Origin: Luteibacter anthropi
GTDB lineage: Bacteria > Pseudomonadota > Gammaproteobacteria > Xanthomonadales > Rhodanobacteraceae
NCBI RefSeq assembly: GCF_011759365.1
Contig: NZ_JAARLZ010000004.1
Location: 62,001-126,000 of the forward strand
Reading direction: 5' to 3'
Length of the DNA stretch: 64,000 nucleotides
Notes under the pieces: model-generated
What the model saw: the letters and a program-made list of their open reading frames with translations, nothing else
What the model was told of the DNA's origin: nothing
The model's database searches: none
Part shown: positions 48,470 to 55,365 of the stretch, piece after piece
Numbering within the stretch: the first letter of the stretch is position 1
How the letters are laid out: the number at the start of each line of letters is the position of its first letter
Position numbers and translations under genes: made by a program

Positions 48470-48933
48470 CCAGCGTTCGCATCGCAGGAACCGCAGGCTT
48501 CCTTCTTTGTATCGCGCTGGCTTATACAGCCGGGCACCGAATCGAAAGTCTTCGCGCTGACGCACAACTGGCCGCGTTCCAGAAACGTGCCGCCGAAGAA
48601 CGGGATGTGGCAAACCAGGCCCAGCTACAGCGGGAACGGAACCAGGCGGCTGCCTTCGACCAGGTGGCCGCCCACTACGAGGAAGAACGGCAACATGCAA
48701 AGACCGAAGCTGATCGCGTCATCGCCGATCTTCGCGCTGGCACTCTGCGCCTGCGCGACCGCTGGGCCACCCAGATGCTCGCCGGCAAAGCCCTGGCTGC
48801 CACCCGTGCCGCGAGAACTGATGCAGGCACCGCAGACCGAGCGCAAAGTGCGGGACGAATTGTTCGAGCCGCCGTCGAATGCGACGCACAAGTCCGTGGA
48901 CTCCAGTCCATTCTGACGAAGGAAAGAGAATGA
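48466..48933 (+). CDS. Inner-membrane spanin Rz-like
   Basis: This 155-aa protein has an N-terminal membrane helix (VRIAGTAGFLLCIALAYTAG) and a long coiled coil in the periplasm (QLAAFQKRAAEERDVANQAQLQR...), as in Rz-type i-spanins that disrupt the outer membrane at the end of lysis. It overlaps the endolysin stop by 4 nt and encodes an Rz1-like lipoprotein in another frame. Confidence 0.8.
   Translation: MTSVRIAGTAGFLLCIALAYTAGHRIESLRADAQLAAFQKRAAEERDVANQAQLQRERNQAAAFDQVAAHYEEERQHAKTEADRVIADLRAGTLRLRDRWATQMLAGKALAATRAARTDAGTADRAQSAGRIVRAAVECDAQVRGLQSILTKERE
48695..48916 (+). CDS. Outer-membrane spanin Rz1-like lipoprotein, embedded in Rz
   Basis: This 73-aa frame lies inside the Rz gene (+1 frame). 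It begins MQRPKLIASSPIFALALCAC, a lipoprotein signal with lipobox LALC, then a proline-rich part (PPRCSPAKPWLPPVP) as in Rz1. It is wholly embedded in the Rz gene, as in lambda. The ATG at 48695 is preceded by GAGGAAGAACGG. Confidence 0.75.
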   Translation: MQRPKLIASSPIFALALCACATAGPPRCSPAKPWLPPVPRELMQAPQTERKVRDELFEPPSNATHKSVDSSPF

Positions 48934-49142
48934 ACGATGCATCATTGAAGGAGCTGCTAGCGAACCAGCGCCTGCACGTGCGGGGAAAGTCGTTCGCCAG
49001 CGCGAAAATGGAATTTCTTTGTATAGAAAGCACCAAGGCCCGCATGCGTTCCCAGGGGATACGTATCCCGCCTGCGATGGCATCCGTGGATCACCGAAGG
49101 CGACGCGGAAAATCGTCCGTCCAGGGTGTTGACAAGGTTTAG
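48930..49142 (+). CDS. Small hypothetical protein before the tail genes
   Basis: This 70-aa protein starts in the ATGA overlap with Rz. It is Lys/Arg-rich (SFASAKMEFLCIESTKARMRS) and not recognised. It occupies the position where the head and tail-terminator genes of lambda would lie. Its stop codon TAG falls in the TTGACAAGGTTTAG element. Confidence 0.5.
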   Translation: MNDASLKELLANQRLHVRGKSFASAKMEFLCIESTKARMRSQGIRIPPAMASVDHRRRRGKSSVQGVDKV

Positions 49143-49157
49143 ATCTGCGCGAGAATT
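49129..49157 (+). promoter_or_regulatory. Late promoter-like element 2
   Basis: TTGACA, AGGTTTAGATCTGCGCG (17 nt), AGAATT. It repeats the TTGACAAGGTTT core and the GCGAGAA-TTTCA downstream part of element 1 at 47622. It would drive the tail operon. Like the first copy, it has a weak -10. Confidence 0.6.
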
Positions 49158-49221
49158 TCATCGTGGGGTGATTTCGTCACCGGACCACGGCATTTGCGAT
49201 ACCCGACGAACTATCGTCCCT

Positions 49222-49246
49222 GAACCCGCCTTTGCGGGTTTTTTAT
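49222..49246 (+). terminator. Intrinsic terminator after late element 2
   Basis: AACCCGC-CTTT-GCGGGTT with T6 lies about 60 nt after the second late element and 200 nt before the tail tube gene. The hairpin GGTGA-TTTCG-TCACC precedes it. The 302-bp gap 49143-49444 holds the element, this terminator and a long leader. Confidence 0.85.
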
Positions 49247-49444
49247 TGCCTGTCTGGTCAAGAACGGACCCGAGGCTTCGCTGAAACGATGTCCTTCTCG
49301 CCTCATCCACAGGCGAGAAGGCCGTTGCCATCGAGCGATACATCGCTCGCTCTCCTTCCGGCCGTGAGGCTGGTCTTCCACATGCCTTCCCATCCCCATG
49401 GACGGGTGGCTTCGCGTCATCTCTTTATTCGGGAGAATTCGTAC

Positions 49445-50386
49445 ATGACTGCTGGCATTGCCGCATCGGGCGCTCGCGCCGCTTACTATTTCGTCCTCGA
49501 GAACGCCGACGGCACCACGCCTGCCACCCCGGCGTTCAAGCCCCTCCGACTCACCCAGAACGGCCTGGTGGAACAGGCCAACGAGATCCAGTCCAATGAA
49601 CTGGCGGCGGACCGCCACCGTCGTTCGGCACGCCGGGGCGCCACGAGCGTCAGCGGTGATATTGCCGCCGAACTGTCCTACGGTTCGTTCGACGACCTGC
49701 TCGAAGCCGCGTTCTGTGGCACCTGGGCTTCGGACGTACTGAAGACTGGCGCGACACGGCGTAGCTTCGCCATCCTCAAGCGCAACCTCGATATCAATGT
49801 CGACACGATCTATCGCGGCTGCCAGATCAACCAGCTGAAGTTCGCCTGTCCGCTGCAGGAGAAGATCACGGTGACGTTCTCGGTTGTCGGCAAGGCAGAA
49901 GAGTCGTACACCGTGCCGGCAGGTTCCACGTTCGCCACGCCGTCCACCAGCGACTACATGACCACCTTCGAAGGTTCGCTCGATCTCGATGCCGCTCCGC
50001 TGGGTGCCGCGACCGAACTGAACATCACGCTCGCCAACAACATCGAAGCCAAGTATGGCCTGTTCAAGCGTCCCGCCTATGCGATGAAGATCGGCATGAT
50101 CGACGTGACCGGCGATCTCTCCGCGTACATCGAAGATGCGGCGCTCAAGGACAAGTACCGCAACGAAGTCGACACGGCGATGGTCGTCACCATGGCCGAC
50201 AAGGCCAGTGGCGGCAACAGCTACGTGCTGACCCTGCCGCGCGAGCGCTTCACTTCGGCGAAGGACACCTTCAATGCCGACGACCTCGGTGTCCAGCAGC
50301 TCAACTTCCGCTCCCTGTATGACGCAACCTCCACGACGGAACTGATGATCCGACGCGTGGCGGCGGCTGCACCGGGCGGTAACTGA
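49445..50386 (+). CDS. Phage tail tube protein
   Basis: This 313-aa protein starts at 49445 with GGGAG before the ATG. The body is beta-rich (VSGDIAAELSYGSFDDLLEAAF, KFACPLQEKITVTFSVVG), which fits the phage tail tube family (lambda V/ F-pyocin tube). It is the first gene of the tail operon and followed by the G/GT chaperones, the typical order of siphophage tails. A second related domain appears after residue 160, so it may be an extended tube protein. Confidence 0.82.
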   Translation: MTAGIAASGARAAYYFVLENADGTTPATPAFKPLRLTQNGLVEQANEIQSNELAADRHRRSARRGATSVSGDIAAELSYGSFDDLLEAAFCGTWASDVLKTGATRRSFAILKRNLDINVDTIYRGCQINQLKFACPLQEKITVTFSVVGKAEESYTVPAGSTFATPSTSDYMTTFEGSLDLDAAPLGAATELNITLANNIEAKYGLFKRPAYAMKIGMIDVTGDLSAYIEDAALKDKYRNEVDTAMVVTMADKASGGNSYVLTLPRERFTSAKDTFNADDLGVQQLNFRSLYDATSTTELMIRRVAAAAPGGN

Positions 50387-50427
50387 CGGGCCCCGCGGGC
50401 CCGGTCGACCGACATCAACCTCTCATC

Positions 50428-50862
50428 ATGGATTACGACGTGACCGACACCACCCACCTCGCAACGGTCGCAGCCGATATGGCTGCCTTCGCTACCCGAA
50501 AAGTCTCCAACGAAGGCATCCGCCTGCCGCTGGCCTTGCCTGACGGTACGCCGAGTGATCGCTACCTGGTCGTCCGCAACTATCGTTGCGATGCCTATCG
50601 GGCCAAGCTCAACCAGATCCGCGATCGCATCGCGGAGCATGGCAAGGCCAGCGATGCACAGCACGAAGCCGATCGCGTGGCGCTCATTTCCAGTCTCATC
50701 TCAGGCTGGAACTTCGAAATGCCGTGTACGCCGGAGAACGTGGCGGCTTTCCTGGCCGAAGCGCAGCTGGTCGCGGAACAGGTGGATCGCGTCGCCATGG
50801 AGGACGAGCGTTTTTTCGGCAAAGGTTCGACACCTTCCTCCGATGGATCGAAGGTGAACTGA
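50428..50862 (+). CDS. Tail assembly chaperone, G-type
   Basis: This 144-aa protein lies between the tail tube and tape measure, the place of lambda G. It begins MDYDVTDTTHLATVAADMA and is mostly helical. Near its end is a T-TTT-TTC slippery site (50811-50817) that allows a -1 shift to make the longer G-T fusion. No known catalytic motif is present. Confidence 0.78.
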   Translation: MDYDVTDTTHLATVAADMAAFATRKVSNEGIRLPLALPDGTPSDRYLVVRNYRCDAYRAKLNQIRDRIAEHGKASDAQHEADRVALISSLISGWNFEMPCTPENVAAFLAEAQLVAEQVDRVAMEDERFFGKGSTPSSDGSKVN

Positions 50863-51158
50863 AGCTCGACCGGGTCCGCGGCACGCGGACCATCCGGCAA
50901 CACCTCCATGCGCACTGGAAAACCACCGGCAGGAAGCCGTTGGCGTTGACCGCGCACGGAGCATGCCCCGAAGGTTTCGGATTTCTCGTCGATGTGTTCA
51001 GGCGGTTGTCGCGCCAGCGCTGCCGCTCCACAGGCGTCGATCCGATCACCCTGGGCGACATCGACGCCTTCCAGCGACTGGAAGGCGTCTCCTTGCGACC
51101 CTGGCAGGTCCAGGCCATCGAGCAGATCGATGTGCTCTGGCGAGCCGTAAGCATATGA
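50428..51158 (+). CDS. Tail assembly chaperone G-T fusion by -1 frameshift
   Basis: At 50811-50817 the sequence T-TTT-TTC is read in frame as TTT TTC after CGT. A -1 slip gives TTT TTT CGG CAA and continues for 113 codons to a TGA at 51156, making a fusion of about 243 aa. This T extension (for example RFDTFLRWIEGELKL, then an end with VQAIEQIDVLW) has no credible start of its own. In lambda and many siphophages, G-GT fusions are made this way and bind the tape measure during tail assembly. Confidence 0.8.
50811..50817 (+). promoter_or_regulatory. Programmed -1 frameshift site
   Basis: The slippery heptamer T-TTT-TTC (X-XXY-YYZ type) is followed 14 nt later by a 7-bp stem CACCTTC / GAAGGTG (50831-50837 / 50850-50856) that could act as the stimulator. 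Confidence 0.82.
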
Positions 51159-51165
51159 GGTCATC

Positions 51166-52089
51166 ATGACGGACGAAGTCGCTCGTCTTGCCGTCACCGT
51201 CGACAGCGCGTCGGCGGCAAGCGCAACAAGCATGCTGGATACCCTGAAGGACGTTGCGTCTGCCGCCGAAACGGCGTTCAAGTCCCTGTCCCAGGCGCTG
51301 GGTCCTGCTTCCACCCAGTTCGACAAGCTGGCAGACCAGCTCAAAGGCGCGCGAACCGGCAAGGAAACCAAGAAAGATTCAAAGGACCTGGCAGACGTCG
51401 CGCAGAAAACGATGGAGGATCTGGCGGCCAAGGCGGCGGATTCCGCGGGCGTGTTCACCAAGGTGGTCGGTGACCTGAACACCGGCCTGGCCGATGTCCT
51501 TGCATCGGCGGCATTGAAAGGCAAGGCGAACATCAAGGGGTTGGTAACCAGCATCCTCACGGAAGTGGCGAAGCTGGAAGCCAGTCGCCTGGCGGCAGGC
51601 CTGCTCAGTTATGCCATCAATCTGTTTCTGCCAAGGAACAGCATCGATTCACCCAGTAATTTCAGCCTCACGGGTGGTGAATACAGTGGTCCGGGTTCGC
51701 TTTCCACGAGCTGGGCGGGCGATGGTACCGGTTCGAGTGCCGGGCTGGGCAGCCTGTACGGCCTTGGCTCCGGCACAAGCTCCGATTTTAGCGGGTTCAA
51801 CCTCATGCAGTCGTATGCATCGCCGAGTGTGGATACCTCGTCGATCGTACCGGCGTCGTTCGCAGCACCCATGGCGTTCTCTGCACCCGACGTGGGAGCG
51901 TCCAACGCCCAGGTCGCCGTCACCGTGAACGTGGGTAGCGATGGTGGCGTATCCGGTGGCATGACATCGCACGACGCGGACGGCTTCGGCCGCGAGATGG
52001 GGCAGCAGATGCAGGCGGTCGCGGAACAGGTGGTCGCCAGGAACCTTCAGCCGGGCGGAAAATTGTGGAGGGCCAATGGCCGTGTCTGA
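51166..52089 (+). CDS. Short phage tail tape measure protein
   Basis: This 307-aa protein lies after G/GT, where tape measures are found. The N-terminal half is helical and rich in Ala, Asp and Lys. The middle (KGLVTSILTEVAKLEASRLAAGLLSYAI) resembles the C-terminal part of lambda H. The rest is Gly/Ser-rich. Typical tape measures exceed 700 aa, so this one is unusually small and would predict a short tail. It overlaps the next gene by 14 nt. Confidence 0.7.
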   Translation: MTDEVARLAVTVDSASAASATSMLDTLKDVASAAETAFKSLSQALGPASTQFDKLADQLKGARTGKETKKDSKDLADVAQKTMEDLAAKAADSAGVFTKVVGDLNTGLADVLASAALKGKANIKGLVTSILTEVAKLEASRLAAGLLSYAINLFLPRNSIDSPSNFSLTGGEYSGPGSLSTSWAGDGTGSSAGLGSLYGLGSGTSSDFSGFNLMQSYASPSVDTSSIVPASFAAPMAFSAPDVGASNAQVAVTVNVGSDGGVSGGMTSHDADGFGREMGQQMQAVAEQVVARNLQPGGKLWRANGRV

Positions 52090-52420
52090 TGTATTCGATT
52101 TCGCCGTGGATGCCGGTACCAACGGCACGACCACGTTCCGCGTGAACAAGACCGCGTTCGGCGACGGTTATACGCAGCGCGTCCAGGACGGCATCAATAG
52201 CTCGAGCCGCCGCTGGAACATTACGGTCGCTGATCGTTATGACGATGAGATCCAGCCCATCAAGGCATTTCTCGACGCGCATGCCGGTGCCCGTGCATTC
52301 CTCTGGGCTCCACCCAACGGTGTACAGGGGCGTTATGTTTGCGAGACGTATAGCGAGACCCCGGCCATAGCGGGTCTCACCACGCTCACCGCGGTCTTTG
52401 AAGAGGACTTCGCACCGTGA
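52076..52420 (+). CDS. Minor tail protein, M-like
   Basis: This 114-aa protein matches the phage minor tail M family: VFDFAVDAGTNGTTTFRVNKTAFGDGYTQ at the start and FLWAPPNGVQGRYVC in the middle. In lambda M caps the tail tip with L, K and I. It overlaps the tape measure at one end and the L gene at the other. Confidence 0.85.
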   Translation: MAVSDVFDFAVDAGTNGTTTFRVNKTAFGDGYTQRVQDGINSSSRRWNITVADRYDDEIQPIKAFLDAHAGARAFLWAPPNGVQGRYVCETYSETPAIAGLTTLTAVFEEDFAP

Positions 52421-53124
52421 CCTTATTTGCCGATATCCAGACGCTGCAACCGGGTGCCTGGGTCGAGCTGTTCGAACTGGACGCTCGACCGATCACCGGT
52501 GGTGGTGCGGGTGATGTTCTGCACTTTCACGGCTATACGCAGCTTGGACCGATCACCTGGCAGGGTATTGCGTATGAGCCGTGGCCCGTAGAAACCCGTG
52601 GCTTTCGCCTTGATCCCGAGCAGCCGCCCGTGCCGACGTTGAGCGCGGGTAACGTGGATGGCCGGATGACAGCTCTTTGCCTGGCTTACCAGGACCTTGT
52701 CGGTGCTCGCCTTACGCGTCGCCGGACGCTCGGGCGATATCTCGACGCCGTCAATTTCCCAGGGGGCAATGCCACGGCCGATCCCGAGCAGGAGGTCGCG
52801 CCGGAGTTGTGGTTCATCGAACGCCGCTCCGCCGAGGACAAGACGCAGGTGACCTGGGAGCTTTCAAGCCCGATGGACTTCGGCAATCGCCAGCTCCCCC
52901 GTCGGCAGATCGTTGCCAACGTCTGCAGCTGGCTGGCGATCGGTGGGTATCGGGGGCCGAACTGCGGTTACACCGGTCCTGCGGTGGCTACCGCCGACGA
53001 TACGCCCACGAGCGATCCGTCGCTGGATCGTTGTGGCGGGCGGATTTCATCGTGCAAGATGAGGCAGTGGCCGAACGACGAGTTGCCTTATGGTTCGTTC
53101 CCGGCGGCGGCGCTGATCAAATGA
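52417..53124 (+). CDS. Minor tail protein, L-like
   Basis: This 235-aa protein matches lambda L. The start is GTG with AGAGGA upstream, overlapping the M stop. Four C-terminal Cys (VCSW, PNCGY, DRCGG, SSCKM) match the iron-sulfur-binding Cys set in L proteins. Confidence 0.85.
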   Translation: MTLFADIQTLQPGAWVELFELDARPITGGGAGDVLHFHGYTQLGPITWQGIAYEPWPVETRGFRLDPEQPPVPTLSAGNVDGRMTALCLAYQDLVGARLTRRRTLGRYLDAVNFPGGNATADPEQEVAPELWFIERRSAEDKTQVTWELSSPMDFGNRQLPRRQIVANVCSWLAIGGYRGPNCGYTGPAVATADDTPTSDPSLDRCGGRISSCKMRQWPNDELPYGSFPAAALIK

Positions 53125-53879
53125 CGCCCGAAACGCGAGCGGCGATCCATGGCCACGCACTCGCCGATTATCCCAGTGAGAGCTGCGGCCTGGTTGTCGT
53201 ACGCAAGGGCAGGGAGCGCTACATGCCTTGCCGGAATGTAGCGGCCGACCCGAAAGCCCACTTCGTGCTTTGTCCACAGGACTACGCGATGGCCGACGAT
53301 GCGGGTGAGATCGTCGCCATCGTGCATTCCCACCCCGATGTGCCGGCGCGTCCTTCAGAGGCCGACCTCGTGCAGTGCGAGGCATCGGGTATTCCCTGGA
53401 TCATCGTCAGCGTGATGCCGGGAGCATCGTGTCCCGTGGTGACCGATACGCATATCGTGGAGCCGACGGGATACAAGGCACCCCTGGTGGGACGCTCCTG
53501 GTCGCACGGTACCTTGGATTGCTGGGCACTGGTCAGGGATTGGTATGCGATGGAGCGCGGTGTATCCCTGCCCGATCCCTATCGGGCCGACGACTGGTGG
53601 AACGACGGTCACTCCGATCTATATGGCGATCGCGCCATGGAAAGCGCGGGCTTCTTTCGCATCGATCTTGAATCCGTTATCGCCGGCGATGTGATCCTGA
53701 TGCAGATAAGAGCAGCGAACCTGGTGCCAAACCATGCGGCGATCTACCTCGGCGACGGATTGATCCTGCACCACCTTTACGGCCGGTTGAGTTCCCGCGA
53801 TGTCTTTGGCGGGTACTGGCAGGAGGTGACCCGTTCGGTGTGGCGACACGCTTCCTCGTCGTTGGTTACAACCGAATAA
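53121..53879 (+). CDS. Tail tip assembly protein, K-like (JAMM plus NlpC/P60)
   Basis: This 252-aa protein joins two peptidase domains: an N-terminal JAMM/Mov34 type with HSHPDVPARPSEADL (HxHx7-10SxxD; about 72-87) and a C-terminal NlpC/P60 with the catalytic Cys in TLDCWALVRDWY (about 138) and a His in PNHAAIYLG. This is the layout of lambda K. It probably acts on peptidoglycan at the tail tip during assembly or penetration. The L stop overlaps its start. Confidence 0.88.
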   Translation: MTPETRAAIHGHALADYPSESCGLVVVRKGRERYMPCRNVAADPKAHFVLCPQDYAMADDAGEIVAIVHSHPDVPARPSEADLVQCEASGIPWIIVSVMPGASCPVVTDTHIVEPTGYKAPLVGRSWSHGTLDCWALVRDWYAMERGVSLPDPYRADDWWNDGHSDLYGDRAMESAGFFRIDLESVIAGDVILMQIRAANLVPNHAAIYLGDGLILHHLYGRLSSRDVFGGYWQEVTRSVWRHASSSLVTTE

Positions 53880-53890
53880 GAGGAAAAGAC

Positions 53891-54571
53891 ATGACAGCAA
53901 CGACGGTCCTGCTTACCGGCGAGGCCCGAAAACGGTTCGGCGCCGAATTCAGGCTTCATCTGGAAACGCGAACTCCCGCCGAGGCCATTCGGGCATTGTG
54001 CGCCACGGTTGTGGGCTTCCGGGATTATTTGTTCTCTGCCCGCGGACGGGGCATCGAATTCGCCGTCTGGCGAGGCCGGGGTGGCACGGCGGAGAACATC
54101 GGCTACGGACAGCTGCGTGAACCCGCGGGCGATACGATCCGCATCGCACCGGTGCATCTGGGCTCGAAGAATGGCGGTGTGCTGCAGACGATCGCGGGTG
54201 CCGTGCTCTTTGTCGTCGGCGGGCTGATTTCCGGCTGGACGATGGGTGCCGGCTCCGGTATCGGTGGCGCGATGATGTCCGCGGGTATCGGCATGATGGT
54301 GGGTGGCGTGGTCCAGATGCTGACGCCGCTTCCCAGGCTCAACCAGAGTATCGAGTCATCCGGCAACCAGCCCAGCTACATCTTCAATGGTGCCGTCAAC
54401 GTCACCGCCCAGGGAAACTGCGTGCCGGTGTTGTATGGCGGCCCACTTGAGATCGGAAGCACCGTGATGTCCGCAAGGATCGATGCGATGGATTACAGTT
54501 CCCGGCCGACCAACGTCGGTATGGGCACGCCCCGGGGAAATGCGAAGACATCGCTGTACGAACCCGAATGA
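53891..54571 (+). CDS. Tail assembly protein I-like, copy 1
   Basis: This 226-aa protein starts MTATTVLLTGEARKRFG, with AGAGGA before the ATG. It matches lambda tail I: an N-terminal ubiquitin-like part, a Gly/Met-rich central hydrophobic part (SGIGGAMMSAGIGMMVGGVV) and a C-terminal NGAVNVTAQG-VPVLYGG. A second copy of the same length follows, and both look intact. Confidence 0.85.
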   Translation: MTATTVLLTGEARKRFGAEFRLHLETRTPAEAIRALCATVVGFRDYLFSARGRGIEFAVWRGRGGTAENIGYGQLREPAGDTIRIAPVHLGSKNGGVLQTIAGAVLFVVGGLISGWTMGAGSGIGGAMMSAGIGMMVGGVVQMLTPLPRLNQSIESSGNQPSYIFNGAVNVTAQGNCVPVLYGGPLEIGSTVMSARIDAMDYSSRPTNVGMGTPRGNAKTSLYEPE

Positions 54572-54620
54572 ATGCATGGGTGGTCCTGTGATAAAGCGGA
54601 TCATCTTTACTGGAGAAGCC

Positions 54621-55301
54621 ATGACAGCCACCACTGTCTTACTTAGCGGCGAGGCGCGAAGGCGCTTCGGTCGGGAATTCAAGCTCCATCTGGACACCAA
54701 TACACCGGCCGAGGCCATTCGTGCGTTGTGTTCGATCCTCGGCGGGTTTCGCGCGTATCTCATGAATGCCAGGGAGCGAGGCATGGAATTCGCCATCTGG
54801 CGGGGTAGCGGCAAGCAGGCGGAGAACCTGGCCTACGATCAGCTCAGGGAGCCGGCCGGTGGCTTGATCCGTATCGTTCCCGTCCATGCAGGCGCAAAGA
54901 ATGCCGGTGTGCTCCAGACCATTGTCGGGGTCGCCCTGGCCGTGGTGGGAAGCATCTACCTGCCGGGCTCGACCGGCTTTGCCAAAGGTCTGTTCGCCAG
55001 CATGCAGGCGACCGGTATCGGCATGGCTGCCGGTGGTGTCGTGCAGCTGCTGAGCCCGCAGCCGAAGCTGCAGGCCAAGGCCGACAAGCCCGAAAACCAG
55101 GCCAGCTACCTCTTCAACGGAGCGGTGAACACGACAGCCCAGGGAGGCTGCGTACCCGTGTTGTACGGTGGCCCGATGGAAATCGGCAGCACGGTGATCT
55201 CCGCGCGCATGGATGCGGTGGATTACAGCTCGCGGCCCTCCAACGTGGGGCTGGGCACGGCCACGGGCAACCTCAAGCAGACGCCCTACGACGCCGCCTG
55301 A
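54621..55301 (+). CDS. Tail assembly protein I-like, copy 2
   Basis: This 226-aa protein is a paralogue of copy 1, identical in length and similar over its whole length (MTATTVLLSGEARRRFG, LREPAGGLIRI, YLFNGAVN-TAQGGCVPVLYGG, MDAVDYSSRPSNVG). The central hydrophobic part is the most different. TGGAGAAGCC precedes the ATG at 54621. A tandem duplication of I is unusual; lambda and F-pyocins have one. Confidence 0.85.
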   Translation: MTATTVLLSGEARRRFGREFKLHLDTNTPAEAIRALCSILGGFRAYLMNARERGMEFAIWRGSGKQAENLAYDQLREPAGGLIRIVPVHAGAKNAGVLQTIVGVALAVVGSIYLPGSTGFAKGLFASMQATGIGMAAGGVVQLLSPQPKLQAKADKPENQASYLFNGAVNTTAQGGCVPVLYGGPMEIGSTVISARMDAVDYSSRPSNVGLGTATGNLKQTPYDAA

Positions 55302-55331
55302 CGCGTCCTGCAGACCCAGATCAATCACCAC

Positions 55332-55353
55332 GGCCCGCTTTCGCGGGCCTTTT
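55332..55353 (+). terminator. Intrinsic terminator between the I copies and J
   Basis: GGCCCGC-TTTC-GCGGGCC with T4 stands 13 nt before the J start. A terminator inside the tail operon agrees with an antitermination type of control. Confidence 0.75.
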
Positions 55354-55365
55354 CATGGAATCCGC

